Origin: Bradyrhizobium sp. SZCCT0153
GTDB lineage: Bacteria > Pseudomonadota > Alphaproteobacteria > Rhizobiales > Xanthobacteraceae
Length of the DNA: 64,000 nt
Direction of reading: 5' to 3'
Assembly (NCBI RefSeq): GCF_018129995.1
Contig: NZ_JAFCKS010000007.1
Coordinates: forward strand, 240,459 to 304,458
Part shown: positions 35,804 through 46,053 of the stretch, one piece after another
How the letters are laid out: every line of letters starts with the position of its first letter
Numbering within the stretch: the first letter of the stretch is position 1
Notes under the pieces: model-generated
What the model saw: only the letters and a program-made list of their open reading frames with translations
Told to the model about the DNA's origin: nothing
Databases searched by the model: none
Made by a program: the position numbers and the translations under genes

Positions 35804-37744
35804 ATGAACATGTTGCGCGGGGTCTGCGGCGGCTTGTTGCTCGGCTTGATCTTGATACCGCTGGATGCGGCGTCGGCCCAGCCGTGCCAGACAACAGGCA
35901 CCGACCAGACCTGCACCAACTCGGTCTTCCTCTCGGCAGGGGCCGCCGGGCTGTCCGACCTGGGCACTGTGACGGTTGCCAACACGAGTTCCGGCAGCAT
36001 CGTCGGAACGGGGGTCTCGGTCGTCGGCATCGTGGCCAACGTGGATGCCAATGTCACGAACGGCGGATCCATATCCGGCGTCGGCACGAGCAGTGCCAAC
36101 GGCATTGAGACGCTGCGCGACAGCAACGTGACGAACTCCGGCACGATCTCCGCGACGGGTGGAATGTTCGGCAATGCCATTGTCGCCGGTCGCAACGCCA
36201 ACATCACGAATTCCGGCACCATCTTCGGAAGCGGAGGCACCTCCGCGGCAGGCATCTCGGCGACCGCTGCGGCGAACGTGGTGAACTCGGGCCGGGTATC
36301 GGCATTTTCGTTAGGAGGCAGCGCCTACGGCGTGCTCGCCAGTTCGGGCACGGTGACCAATTCAGGCACAATTACAGCCACCGGCTTTTCGGGCTACGGC
36401 ATCCTCATCTTCAATACCGCGCAGGTGACGAACTCCGGCACCATTTTCGGCAACACAGCCGCTCTGCAGTTCGGCGGCAGCCCCGACAGCCTGACCGTGC
36501 TGCCAGGCTCCCGCATCATCGGCGCGATCAACCTCGGCGGTGGCGGTGACACCGTCAACTTTCGCGGTGGCAATCACAATCTCACCTTTGACACCCTGGC
36601 AGGCGCCACCGTGACCGGCACGACGCCGTTCGCCGTGTCCGGAAATCAGGCGGCCGCGGTCGATCTCACGCCGTTCGCATCGAACTGGCGAACGCTGACC
36701 GACTTCACGCGGGGCGTGGCCGATGCCGTGCCGGTGTTTTCGGGGAGCGCAGGCGGCGGCGCGGCGCCGCTCGCCTTTGCGGGTCCGGACGGCGCCTCTC
36801 GTTTCGACGATGCCTTTGCCGCGATCCCGGGGCTTACGTCGGCCTATGCCGGCGAAGCTGCCGTGTTCAAGGCGCCGGCGATGCGCTACGCCGACGGCAC
36901 CACCGTGTGGACGCGCGGCTTCGCCGGCCAGCGCATCCAGCAGCAGGACGGCGTGCTGCTCCGCACCGCCAACCTGTTCTATGGCGGCATGCTCGGCGGC
37001 GACTGGCAAACGCGCCCGGACCTGCGCGTGGGTGCGTTTCTCGGCGGTGGCAAGACGCGCACCAGCATCGATCCGAACCAGGGTGCGCTCGATTCCGATC
37101 TCTTCTTCGGCGGCGCCTATGCCCGCTACGACATCGGGCAAACCTTCCTGCACGGCGCCGTGCAGGCCGGCGGCTCACGCAACGCGAGCGCGCGCACCGT
37201 CAACAACAATCTCGTCGCCGGCGGTCTTGAGACCGCAACGGCCAGCTACAACGGCTGGTATGTCAGCCCCGAGGCGACGATCGGCCAGCGCATTGGGCTC
37301 GGCCAACTCGCCGACGCCGCCTACACCCTGACGCCGTCATTTCGGTTGCGCTATCTCTATGGTGCCTTTGACGGCTACACCGAGGCCGGCACCACCGCTC
37401 CTCTGACGCTAGGAAGCCAGACCGTGAGCACGCTGGAGGAGCGAGGCGAGGCCAAGCTGACGCGTTCCGTCAGCTTCACGCCGAGCGACGTTCTCTCGGC
37501 CAGTCTCACCGCCGGCCTGCTCGGCACCCAGCGCGTCGGCGGCTCCACCATCAGTGCGAGCCTGCTCGGGCAGGCGATCCCGTTCGCTACGCCAGGGCAA
37601 GGGAGCGTGTGGGGCGGCTTCGGCGGTGCCGGCCTCGAATGGCGCAGCCGCAGCGTCACGCTGTATTCTGCCGCCGAATATCTCGCGCTGTCGGATCGTT
37701 CCAACGTCGTCAGCGGAAGGGCTGGCCTGCGCGTGGCGTTCTGA
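35804..37744 (+). CDS. Autotransporter domain-containing protein
   Basis: A 646-residue type V secreted protein. A signal peptide (GVCGGLLLGLILIPLDAASA) leads into a passenger with at least six repeats of the VTNSGTI type (VTNGGSISG, VTNSGTISATG, ITNSGTIFGSG, VTNSGTITATG), which predict a beta-helix. From about residue 370 an autotransporter beta-barrel follows (TVWTRGFAGQRIQQQDGVLL) and ends in Phe (SGRAGLRVAF). The passenger is short, only about 340 residues. The substrate or surface role is unknown. It stands alone with its own promoter region (about 220-base gap). Confidence 0.88.
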   Translation: MNMLRGVCGGLLLGLILIPLDAASAQPCQTTGTDQTCTNSVFLSAGAAGLSDLGTVTVANTSSGSIVGTGVSVVGIVANVDANVTNGGSISGVGTSSANGIETLRDSNVTNSGTISATGGMFGNAIVAGRNANITNSGTIFGSGGTSAAGISATAAANVVNSGRVSAFSLGGSAYGVLASSGTVTNSGTITATGFSGYGILIFNTAQVTNSGTIFGNTAALQFGGSPDSLTVLPGSRIIGAINLGGGGDTVNFRGGNHNLTFDTLAGATVTGTTPFAVSGNQAAAVDLTPFASNWRTLTDFTRGVADAVPVFSGSAGGGAAPLAFAGPDGASRFDDAFAAIPGLTSAYAGEAAVFKAPAMRYADGTTVWTRGFAGQRIQQQDGVLLRTANLFYGGMLGGDWQTRPDLRVGAFLGGGKTRTSIDPNQGALDSDLFFGGAYARYDIGQTFLHGAVQAGGSRNASARTVNNNLVAGGLETATASYNGWYVSPEATIGQRIGLGQLADAAYTLTPSFRLRYLYGAFDGYTEAGTTAPLTLGSQTVSTLEERGEAKLTRSVSFTPSDVLSASLTAGLLGTQRVGGSTISASLLGQAIPFATPGQGSVWGGFGGAGLEWRSRSVTLYSAAEYLALSDRSNVVSGRAGLRVAF

Positions 37745-37809
37745 ACATCGGATTCGGGCGCGAGGAGAACTGGTCGATCGTCGTCGCGCCCGGCCGGCCG
37801 GCTTTCCGG

Positions 37810-38895
37810 TCAGCCGTTCGGCCTGATCACCGTTAATTTGAACGGCCCGCCATTGGCCGCTGCATGTTCCACCGCCTGATTGGCATGGTCGAGGTCGAAG
37901 GCCGTGGTCTCGTATTCCTCCAGCCGCAACAGCCCTGATCGCACCAGCCCGATCAGGCGGGCGGTGGCATCCGGCGGATACATCCAGACGCCGTGGATGC
38001 TGATGCAGTTGCGCATGATCCAGGGGTAGGGCAGCTCGAGGCCCGCGCCGCCCGCCATGCCGACGCCGCCCATCAGCACGACGCGGCCGTAAGCGCGCAC
38101 CGTCATGATCGCCGCGCGCACGACGGTCGTGCTGACTGAGGGCGGCATGATGTCGAACACGCAGTCGATCGGCCCGGGCGCCGCACGCTGCATGCGCTCG
38201 CGGTCGTCGTCCTCGTTGCCGGTGAGCTTGACCGGCTTCACCCGGCTCCCGAAGCGCCTGACGAGGTCGGCCAGGATCGTCTCGTTGCGGCCGGGCGCGA
38301 CCACGCAGGCCGCGCCCATCGCGAGCGCGACGGAGACGGCCGCGCTGCCGAAATTGCCGGTGGCCCCGCTCACCAGCACGGTCTCGCCGGGCTGAAGGCT
38401 GGCGGCGAGGAAACCGCCATAGGGCACCAGCAGCGTGCCAAGCGCGCACCATTGCGTGGCCTGCTCGGGCGTGATCGCGCCGAGGCGTTTGACGTTCTCC
38501 GTCGGCACCCGCATCTGCTCGGCAAAGGAGCCGTGGCGAAAATGCTTTTGCAGGCGCATGCCGCCGGCCCCGGCCGCGGTGAGTCCTTGCAGGGCAATGT
38601 CGGGCGCTGCGGCGTCATCGCGCGAACGCACCGTCGGATCGCAGAAGACCCAGTCGCCCACTGCAAGCTTGGTCGCGTCCGGGCCGACCGCGCGCACCCG
38701 GCCGATGCCGCCAGGCCCCGGGATGATCGGCAGGTCGAGCGCATAGTTGCGCACCCCGCTGAAGACCTCGTTCATGTAGGACAGCACGCGCGTGGCGACG
38801 ACGTCGACGACCACCTCGCCGGTCCCGAGCACCGGATCGGGAGCATTCTCGATGACGAGCGGAGATCCAAAGGATTTGAGTACGGCGGCTTTCAT
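37810..38895 (-). CDS. MDR-superfamily oxidoreductase (zinc-type alcohol dehydrogenase-like)
   Basis: A 361-residue medium-chain dehydrogenase/reductase that uses NAD(P)H. The cofactor loop is VLVSGATGNFGSAAVSVALA. The GroES-like N-terminal domain has PIIPGPGGIGRVRAVGPDAT and GDWVFCDP. The usual catalytic-zinc Cys near residue 40 is replaced (VLSYMNEVFSG), so it is more likely a zinc-free quinone-oxidoreductase-like enzyme. I chose the ATG at 38895 because AGGTGA lies just before it; a GTG at 38904 is the alternative. It is divergent from the XRE regulator, which probably controls it. Confidence 0.82.
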   Translation of the reverse strand: MKAAVLKSFGSPLVIENAPDPVLGTGEVVVDVVATRVLSYMNEVFSGVRNYALDLPIIPGPGGIGRVRAVGPDATKLAVGDWVFCDPTVRSRDDAAAPDIALQGLTAAGAGGMRLQKHFRHGSFAEQMRVPTENVKRLGAITPEQATQWCALGTLLVPYGGFLAASLQPGETVLVSGATGNFGSAAVSVALAMGAACVVAPGRNETILADLVRRFGSRVKPVKLTGNEDDDRERMQRAAPGPIDCVFDIMPPSVSTTVVRAAIMTVRAYGRVVLMGGVGMAGGAGLELPYPWIMRNCISIHGVWMYPPDATARLIGLVRSGLLRLEEYETTAFDLDHANQAVEHAAANGGPFKLTVIRPNG

Positions 38896-38957
38896 CGTGG
38901 TCACCTCATGTTCGGGTGATACGGCTATGCGCCACCTTGGAAAGGACAGGAAGGCCT

Positions 38958-38977
38958 GGTATTATCCTAGTATTGTC
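38958..38977. promoter_or_regulatory. Direct repeat in the MDR/XRE divergent region
   Basis: GTATTATCC and GTATTGTCC, 11 bases apart start to start, so on the same face of the helix. They lie between two divergent start codons, 27 to 63 bases from each, a good position for an operator bound by the neighbouring XRE regulator. The same bases could supply promoter elements. Confidence 0.45.
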
Positions 38978-39003
38978 CGGACCCTCCATCGAGGACGCTC
39001 GTC

Positions 39004-39789
39004 ATGGCCGACCCCCGCCGCGTCGAATTCGGCGACTTCCTCAGGTCCCGCCGCGAAAAGCTGTCGCCGAAGACGGTCGGGCTTCCGGCGGGCCGGCGGC
39101 GGCGCACCGCGGGCCTGCGCCGCGAAGAGGTCGCGCAGCTCGCCGGCATCGGCGTCGACTGGTACATCCGGCTCGAGCAGGGCCGCACCGTCAGCCCCTC
39201 GGTGACCACCGTCGATGCGCTGGCGCGTGCGCTGCGCCTGACGAAGACCGAGCATGCGCATCTCAAGGCGTTGGCGCGCGACGGGGACAAGCGCGCCTTC
39301 ACGCGCGAGATCGTGCCGCCGCCAATTCGGCGGATGATCGAGAGCCTGAAGCAACCGGCCTATGTCACCGGGCGGCGCTGGGACGTGCTGGCCTGGAACG
39401 ATGCCGCCGAAGACGTCTTCGGGTTCGGGCAGTTGCCCGAGCAGGATCGCAACACGCTGCTGCTCGTGCTGACCAACAAGCAGACGCGAAAATTCTACGG
39501 CGCCGGCTGGACCGATGTCGCCAAGAGCATGGTCGCGATGTTTCGCGCCACCCACGACGTCTGGGCCGGGGATCCTGCCTTCACCGAGTTGCTCACGCGG
39601 CTGCGCCAGGGCAGCCCGGAATTCGTCAAATGGTGGGAGGCGCACGAGATCCGCAACACCGCCTCCGGCCTCAAGACCATGAACCATCCGACCAGGGGCG
39701 TGCTCCGGTTCGAGCACACGAGCTTTCAGGCCAACGACGATCCGGCGCTGAAGCTCGTGATTTATACGCCGGTCAGCGGCGCGGGCTGA
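39004..39789 (+). CDS. XRE-family regulator with MmyB-like ligand domain
   Basis: A 261-residue transcription factor. The N-terminal helix-turn-helix is at about residues 8-80 (RTAGLRREEVAQLAGIGVDW, YIRLEQGRTVSPSVTTVDAL). The C-terminal MmyB-like domain (RRWDVLAWNDAAEDVFGF, HPTRGVLRFEHTSFQANDDP) is known in relatives to bind small hydrophobic ligands. Such regulators usually control a divergent short-chain or MDR dehydrogenase, as here. Start ATG at 39004. Confidence 0.88.
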   Translation: MADPRRVEFGDFLRSRREKLSPKTVGLPAGRRRRTAGLRREEVAQLAGIGVDWYIRLEQGRTVSPSVTTVDALARALRLTKTEHAHLKALARDGDKRAFTREIVPPPIRRMIESLKQPAYVTGRRWDVLAWNDAAEDVFGFGQLPEQDRNTLLLVLTNKQTRKFYGAGWTDVAKSMVAMFRATHDVWAGDPAFTELLTRLRQGSPEFVKWWEAHEIRNTASGLKTMNHPTRGVLRFEHTSFQANDDPALKLVIYTPVSGAG

Positions 39790-40021
39790 GAAGCCGCGGC
39801 AGCAATTGCCATATCCGGCATTGCTCAGACCCGGCGTGCCATCAGTCGACCGGGAGCACGGGAACCTAAATGCCATCATGCGGTTATCGGGCAGACAATT
39901 TGCGCGACCTGCCTGCATCACTCGGAGGTCAGGCGGGCTCATCTCTGGTCGAAACGAACAGCCGCGGGACGATCGATCCGATTGGCTCGCCGTGGAGTAG
40001 GGAAGTGGCAGGGGAAGACCA

Positions 40022-43000
40022 ATGACGACAGCGACCGGGGCGCACTCGGCCGATCGCAATTCCGTCTTGGCCACACTCGGCGACTACATCCGAGAGATCA
40101 GCAATCCGACGATCTCGCCTATGCGGCAGCAGAATTGCTGGGCCGCAGCCTGAACGTCAGCAGGGCAGGCTACGGCACCGTCGACACGTCGGCCGAAACC
40201 ATCACCATCGTCCGCGACTGGAACGCACCGGGCATCCTGAGCCTGGCAGGCGTGCTGTGCTTCCGCGACTATGGCAGCTACATCGAGGACCTGAAGCGGG
40301 GTGACACCGTCGTCTGCGCCGATGCGGAAGAAGACCCTCGCGTCGGCGATCGTGCGCAAGCTCTCGAGGCGATCTCCGCCCGCGCGCTCGTCAACATGCC
40401 CATCTCCGAGCCCGACGGGGTCGTGGCGCTGCTCTACCTCAACAATGCCACAGCGCGCGAATGGAGCTCCGAAGAGCTGGAGCTCATCCGCGAAGTTGCC
40501 GAGCGCACACGCACCGCCGTCGAACGTCGCCGTGCGGAGACAGCTGTGAGGGAGAACGAAGCCCGGCTGCGCTTCCTGGACGCGCTCAACAAGGAGACCG
40601 CCAGGACCCGCGACGCCGACGGCGTCATGGCGGTCACGACCAGAATGGTCGGTGAGCATCTCGGCGTCTCGAACTGCGCCTATGCCGACATGGACCCGGA
40701 CGAAGACGGCTTCACGATACGCGGGGATTGGGCCGCGGCCGGTGCGATGCATACCCTCGGTCATTACAGTCTGGCCGACTTCGGCAGGAAGGCAGTGCGA
40801 GAGCTGGGCGCCGGCAGGCCGCTCATCATCAATGACAATCTCAGGGAGATTGCCCCCGAAGAAGCCGCCACTTTCCAGAGCATCGGGATCGGTTCGACGA
40901 TTTGCATGCCCTTGGTCAAGGAGGGGCAACTCACCGCCTTGATGGCGATTCATCACCGGGGCCCGCATCAGTGGACGCCGCGCGAACTCGCCTTGCTCTC
41001 AGAGGTGACCGAGCGATCGTGGGCCCACATCGAGCGCGTTCGATCGGAACAGGCAGCACGGGAGGCTGCCGAACGGCTGGTTCTCGCGAACAAGGCGGCG
41101 GGAATCGGCACCTGGGACTACGACCCGGTCAACGACGTTCTTCGATGGGATACCCGCTGCAAAGAGGTGTTCGGTTTACCGCCGGACGCCGAAGTCAGCT
41201 ATGAAGGTTCATTCCTGAAAGGTATTCATCCGGACGACAGGCAGCGCGCCCACGAGGCCGTATCCGCAGCCCTGACGCCTCATTCTCCGACGAGTTACAA
41301 CATCGAATACCGAACCATCGGTCTTGAGGATGGTGTCGAGCGTTGGGTTGCCGCGACCGGTCAAGCCCTCTTTTCCGATGGGCAGGCCGTTCGGTTCATC
41401 GGGACGGTGCTGGATATCACTGCGCAAAAAAAGACGGAGCGTCATCTCAGGCTGCTGAACGACACCGGGGCCTCGGTCTCCCGCGAACGCGACCTCGAGA
41501 AGATCGTGCAGATCGTGACGGATGCCGGCGTCGAGCTGACCGGTGCCCAGTTCGGAGCCTTTTTCTACAACGTCCTGGCAGCGGATGGCGGCAGCTACAT
41601 GCTCTATTCGCTGTCCGGCGTGCCACGGTCCGCTTTTGAGAACTTTCCGATGCCGCGCAACACCGCGGTGTTTGAGCCGACGTTCAAGGGCACGGGGGTG
41701 ATGAGGTCCGACGACATCCTGCAGGACCCTCGCTACGGCAAGAACGCGCCGCGCAAAGGCATGCCGGAGGGCCATCTTCCGGTCCGATCCTACCTGGCGG
41801 TCCCCGTGATCTCGCGAACCGGTGAAGTCCTCGGCGGGCTGTTCTTCGGTCATGCCGAGACGGGCAGATTCCAGGCCGAGCACGAGTCCGCACTGCTCGG
41901 CATCGCCGGCCATGCCGCGACGGCGATCGACAATGCGCAGCTCCTGACCAGGCTTCAGGCGCTCAATGCCGAACTGGAGCAACGCGTCGCCGACGAGATT
42001 GCCGAACGCATGAAGGCCGAAGAGCAATTGCGGCAATCCCAGAAGATGGAAGCCGTCGGGCAGTTGACCGGAGGCATCGCCCACGACTTCAACAACATGC
42101 TGGCGGTCATCATCGGCAGCTTGAATCTCGCCAAGCGGCGGCTGGGCAAGGGAGAGGTCGACATCGGCCGCTTCATCGATGGCGCGATCGACGGGGCGAA
42201 CCGTGCAGCCACCTTGACGCAGCGGCTGCTGGCGTTTTCGCGTCAACAACCGCTCGCGCCGGAAGTCGTGGACATCAACAAGATGGTCGGCGGGATGAGC
42301 GAGCTGCTCGACCGATCGCTTGGCGAGCTTGTCCGCCTCGAAATGGTCCTGGCGGCCGGTCTCTGGCGCGTCAAGGCAGACCCGGCCCAGCTGGAAAGCG
42401 CGATCCTCAATCTCGCGGTCAATGCGCGGGATGCCATGCCGAAAGGCGGCAGGTTGACCATCGAAACCAGCAACGCCTCGATAGATCAGAAGTATTCTCG
42501 CGAGTATGCATTGATACCCGGGCAGTACGTGCTCGTTGCCGTGACCGATAACGGTATCGGGATTCCGGACGACGTGGTTGGGAAGGTCTTCGATCCCTTC
42601 TTCACGACCAAGGAAGTGGGCAAGGGCACCGGCCTCGGCCTCAGCCAGGTCTATGGTTTTGTGCGGCAGTCGGGCGGCCACGTCAAAATCTACTCGGAGG
42701 TCGATGTCGGAACGACCGTGAAGATCTATCTTCCGCGGTTCGCCGGCGATGACGTCACCTCGAGCGCGTCGCAGGTGGCGGCACATCCCGGTGCGAGCAT
42801 GCAGAACGAGACGATCCTCGTCGTGGAAGACGACGAGCGTGTCCGCAGCATCTCATGTGAAAGCCTGCGCGAGCTCGGCTATAACGTCCTCGAAGCCGCG
42901 AGCGCCAGAGAGGCACTCAGGACCATCGAAAATGGCTCTGTTCCGGATCTGCTGTTTACGGATGTCGTCATGCCCGACATGACCGGCGCCGAACTCGCGG

Positions 43001-43170
43001 CCGCGCTGTCGAAACGACACCCGGAGCTGAAGGTGCTGTTCACCACCGGCTACACGCGCAATGCCATCGTTCACAATGGCATGCTCGATGCCGGCAAGCA
43101 TTTGCTGTCCAAGCCCTTCGCGATCGAAGACCTCGCGGCCAAGGTTCGCAATCTTCTCGACGAGAGTTGA
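40022..43170 (+). CDS. Hybrid sensor histidine kinase (GAF-GAF-PAS-GAF-HK-REC) with apparent 5' frameshift
   Basis: Multi-domain sensor of about 1,050 residues. In order: two GAF domains (roughly residues 30-350), a PAS domain (IGTWDYDPVNDVLRWDTRC onward), a third GAF, a HisKA/HATPase core (phospho-His in GGIAHDFNNM at 42082-42084; TTKEVGKGTGLGLSQVYGF), and a receiver (phospho-Asp at 42961-42963). The ATG at 40022 with AGGGGAAG before it gives MTTATGAHSADRNSVLATLG, which ends up in the wrong frame at 40108. Adding one G (CCGAC to CCGGAC) would join it to DDLAYAAAELLGRSLNVSRA. Without that the ORF would have to begin at a TTG with a nonsense N-terminus. This is either a sequencing error or a real broken gene. 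Confidence 0.8.
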
Positions 43171-43269
43171 ACGCCTCTTCTCGGGCGGGTTTCAGGTCGA
43201 GTGCAGCTGGCTCCTTTGGAACGGCCTCTGCGGTTTGCAAGCCAGGGTCGCAAGCGCTAGACCCGTGAT

Positions 43270-44019
43270 ATGACAATCTCGGACGACAACGACCTCACCC
43301 GCCTGAAAGAGATCGGACGCATCGTCGCCAATACCCTGGAGGCGATGGGGAAGGCGCTCGAGCCGGGCATGACCACCTCCGAGCTCGACCGGATCGGGCG
43401 AACACTTCTGGAGGCGGCCGGTGCGCGTTCGGCGCCGGAGCTGGCCTATGATTTTCCCGGAGCGACCTGCATCAGCGTCAATGAGGAAATCGCTCACGGC
43501 ATCCCCAGCGGGCGACGGATCGCGCGAGGCGACCTCGTGAACATCGACGTTTCCGCCGAGAAGAACGGGCTCTTTGCGGATACGGGAGCCTCGTTCGCCG
43601 TTCCGCCTGCAACCCGCGCGATCGAGCGTCTTTGCAGGGATGGCAGGCGCGCGATGTGGACGGGGCTGCGGCAGGTCGGCGCCGGCAAACCGATTGCCGG
43701 CATCGGTCAGGCCATCGGGAGCTTTGCGCGGAAGAACGGTTACAGCCTGGTCAGGAATCTCGCCAGCCACGGCGTCGGCCTGTCGCTGCATGAGGAGCCG
43801 ACGGAGATCGCGACATGGCCGGACTCCTCCGAACGCCGCGTCATGAGCGAAGGACTCGTGTTCACCGTCGAGCCCTTCCTGTCGCTGGGCGCCGAATGGG
43901 CTCAGGACGGCGATGATCCGTGGACGCTCTACAGCAGCCCGGAGGCGCCGACCGTGCAGTACGAGCACACCGTGATCGCCACCCGTCAGGGACCTTTGAT
44001 CGTGACCATGGCCGGTTGA
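43270..44019 (+). CDS. map: Type I methionine aminopeptidase
   Basis: Removes the initiator Met from nascent proteins; 249 residues in the pita-bread fold. Metal and active-site segments are CISVNEEIAHGIP, DLVNIDVSAEKNGLFADTGA (two Asp), SHGVGLSLHEEP (His), FTVEPFLSLG (Glu) and QYEHTVIATRQG (Glu). It lies away from ribosomal or secY genes, so it is likely an extra copy besides a housekeeping one. That cannot be confirmed here. It is 99 bases after the sensor-kinase gene. Confidence 0.88.
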   Translation: MTISDDNDLTRLKEIGRIVANTLEAMGKALEPGMTTSELDRIGRTLLEAAGARSAPELAYDFPGATCISVNEEIAHGIPSGRRIARGDLVNIDVSAEKNGLFADTGASFAVPPATRAIERLCRDGRRAMWTGLRQVGAGKPIAGIGQAIGSFARKNGYSLVRNLASHGVGLSLHEEPTEIATWPDSSERRVMSEGLVFTVEPFLSLGAEWAQDGDDPWTLYSSPEAPTVQYEHTVIATRQGPLIVTMAG

Positions 44020-44067
44020 GGCCACCGAGGTCGGAGTCCGAGACGTCTCACGCCCGGTCCGGCGACC

Positions 44068-45390
44068 TCACGCCACCGGATCTCTGGCCGCATCCGAACG
44101 GCTTCGACGACCCGGTGCCAGTGGCGGCGCGGCTCTTGCCGGAGTGTTCTCCGGCGGAGCGACCTTGCGCCCCGAGGTGACCGCGACCGGAGCGGACCCG
44201 GCATCGCGCCAGGCCACCATCCAGATCAGCAAACCAAGAACCGCCAGCGCGGCGCCGACGGGACCTGTGGAGGTCCAGCCCAGCCCCTCGCGAATGGCAA
44301 GGCCGCCGAGGAAAGGGCCGAGCGCATTGGCGGTGTTGAAGGCCGAATGGTTCAGCGCGGCGGCGAGCGCCTGCGCATCACCCGCGACGTCCATCAGCCG
44401 CGTCTGCAGGATGGCGCCGAGCGAGACGCTGGCACCGATCGCGAAGATGTCTGCCGCAAGCAGCCAGGGATTGCCGGCGGCAAGCGGAAACAGCAGCAGC
44501 GCGACCGCCGAGAACAGCAGGATGACGCCGGCCGTCGGCATCAGCGCGCGGTCCGCAAAGCGCGGCACGAACAGGTTGCCGAGCGTGGCTCCGATGCCGA
44601 ACACGGCCAGGAAGAACGGAATCACCGCGGGGCTGACCTTGGTGACCTCGATCAGCGTCGTCGCCAGATAAGTGTAGACGGCGAACATGCCACCGAAGCC
44701 GATGGCGCCGATCGCCAGCGTGATCCAGACGCGGCCACTTCTCAGCGCACCGAGCTCTCGCAGCGGATCGGACCTGCCGGCCTGGTCGCGCGGGGCGAAC
44801 AGGGCGCAAAGCATCATCGTGAGTAGCGCCAGCAGCGACACGAGGCCGAAGCTCGCGCGCCAGCCGACGGCCTGGCCGATCAGATTGGCGAGCGGCACGC
44901 CGATGATGGTGGCGCCGGTCAGGCCGAGCATCACCTGGCCGATTGCCTGCGAACGACGATGTTGAGGAACGAGCGAGGCGGCGACCAGGGCTGCGATGCC
45001 GAAATAGGCGCCGTGCGGCAATCCCGAGAGGAAACGCGCCGCGATCATCCAGCCGAAGCCCGGCGCCAGCGCGGTGAGCGCATTGCCGAGCGCGAACACG
45101 GCCATCAGGACCAAGAGCTGCGTGCGCCGCGCGAAGCGCGCACCGAGCACGGCGATCAGTGGCGCGCCCAGCACGACGCCGAGCGCGTAGGCGCTGATCG
45201 CGTGGCCCGCGGCCGGCTCGTCGACTCCGAGGTCTGCGGCGAAAAACGGCAGCAGGCTCATCGACGCGAATTCGGTGGTTCCGATCGCAAAGCCGCCCAT
45301 CGCGAGCGAGAACAGGACGATGGCGAGACGGGGGGAAGCTGAAGCCGCGGTCGGATGCGCGCGGGGCGCTGTCGCTTGGGGCGAGGTCAT
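44068..45390 (-). CDS. MFS transporter (AraJ/sugar-efflux type)
   Basis: A 440-residue inner-membrane exporter with 12 predicted helices. Key stretches are ALAMGGFAIGTTEFASMSLL-like helix 1 (starting LFSLAMGGFAIGTTEFASMS), the loop-2 motif LGARFARRTQLL, and GLPHGAYFGIAALVAASLVP, typical of the arabinose-efflux/DHA1 family. I chose the ATG at 45390 (MTSPQATAPR), which follows the gene's likely leader; an upstream in-frame start at 45441 adds 17 unlikely residues. Substrates are not predictable. It converges on map with a 48-base gap. Confidence 0.87.
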   Translation of the reverse strand: MTSPQATAPRAHPTAASASPRLAIVLFSLAMGGFAIGTTEFASMSLLPFFAADLGVDEPAAGHAISAYALGVVLGAPLIAVLGARFARRTQLLVLMAVFALGNALTALAPGFGWMIAARFLSGLPHGAYFGIAALVAASLVPQHRRSQAIGQVMLGLTGATIIGVPLANLIGQAVGWRASFGLVSLLALLTMMLCALFAPRDQAGRSDPLRELGALRSGRVWITLAIGAIGFGGMFAVYTYLATTLIEVTKVSPAVIPFFLAVFGIGATLGNLFVPRFADRALMPTAGVILLFSAVALLLFPLAAGNPWLLAADIFAIGASVSLGAILQTRLMDVAGDAQALAAALNHSAFNTANALGPFLGGLAIREGLGWTSTGPVGAALAVLGLLIWMVAWRDAGSAPVAVTSGRKVAPPENTPARAAPPLAPGRRSRSDAARDPVA

Positions 45391-45799
45391 GTGTCCTGCA
45401 TTGGTGGCGTCAACGGGAACCAGCCCAGCGAACGTCGCCACCCCTGCAAGATTTGTCTGTCGTACTTAAACCGGTCCCAGTCTACGTCAACACCGGAGGC
45501 CCAACGCAGGGCAGGCCGCATATCAGCCTCCCGATTTGGGCGATGGAGGCACGCGTAGTGACGGACGAACCCCGATGTTGGACGATGATCGGCGAGGCCT
45601 GTCGAGCGCGGCTGGCTCCGCGGCCACTCGAGTCGGCGGCTGGCTGGCCTGCTTGCGATCGCAGATGGCGGTTACCTAATTCGCCTCGAGGCGGGCAACC
45701 GTTCCGGTTCTGGCGCGTTGGAGATCGTCACCGCCCGGTCCTTGGCAGTTGCCGGTGATGAGAACGCCGGTTGCGCTCCCGCCCATCCAGGAGTAGCAC
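45391..45799. other. Gap without a recognisable gene
   Basis: A 409-base divergent stretch between the MFS gene and a small ORF. It should hold the promoters of both. An open frame at 45453-45758 starts with TTG, lacks a ribosome-binding site and has an unconvincing composition. I see nothing else. Confidence 0.5.
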
Positions 45800-45994
45800 G
45801 TGCGAATTCGCATCAAGCCATCATCGACGCTCGGAGATCGCCTGAACAAGGAGGCGAGGAATTTGCGCAAGCAAGCCGAAGGCATGCCACCCAGCATTCG
45901 CCGCGACGAACTTCTGAGGAAGGCCGATCAAGCCGAGACAGCCGCTCACATGAACGAGTGGCTGAGCCCTTCCGGTCCGCGGCCGGCGCAATAG
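45800..45994 (+). CDS. Small conserved hypothetical protein
   Basis: A 64-residue basic, helical protein beginning MRIRIKPSSTLGDRLNKEAR. It is rich in Lys, Arg, Glu and Ala, with no membrane segment. A GTG start with GGAGTAG 7 bases before it. I believe very similar short proteins are common in Bradyrhizobium, but no function is known. It may be nucleic-acid associated given its charge, which is speculation. Confidence 0.65.
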   Translation: MRIRIKPSSTLGDRLNKEARNLRKQAEGMPPSIRRDELLRKADQAETAAHMNEWLSPSGPRPAQ

Positions 45995-46053
45995 GTCCGA
46001 ACTGGCACAAACTGCACATCACACAGGGGCCTGGTGCAGTTAACCTTTTCCCC

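Noticed and set aside
45453..45758. 101-codon frame upstream of the small ORF at 45800
   Set aside because: TTG start, no ribosome-binding site, Pro/Arg/Trp-rich composition without pattern.
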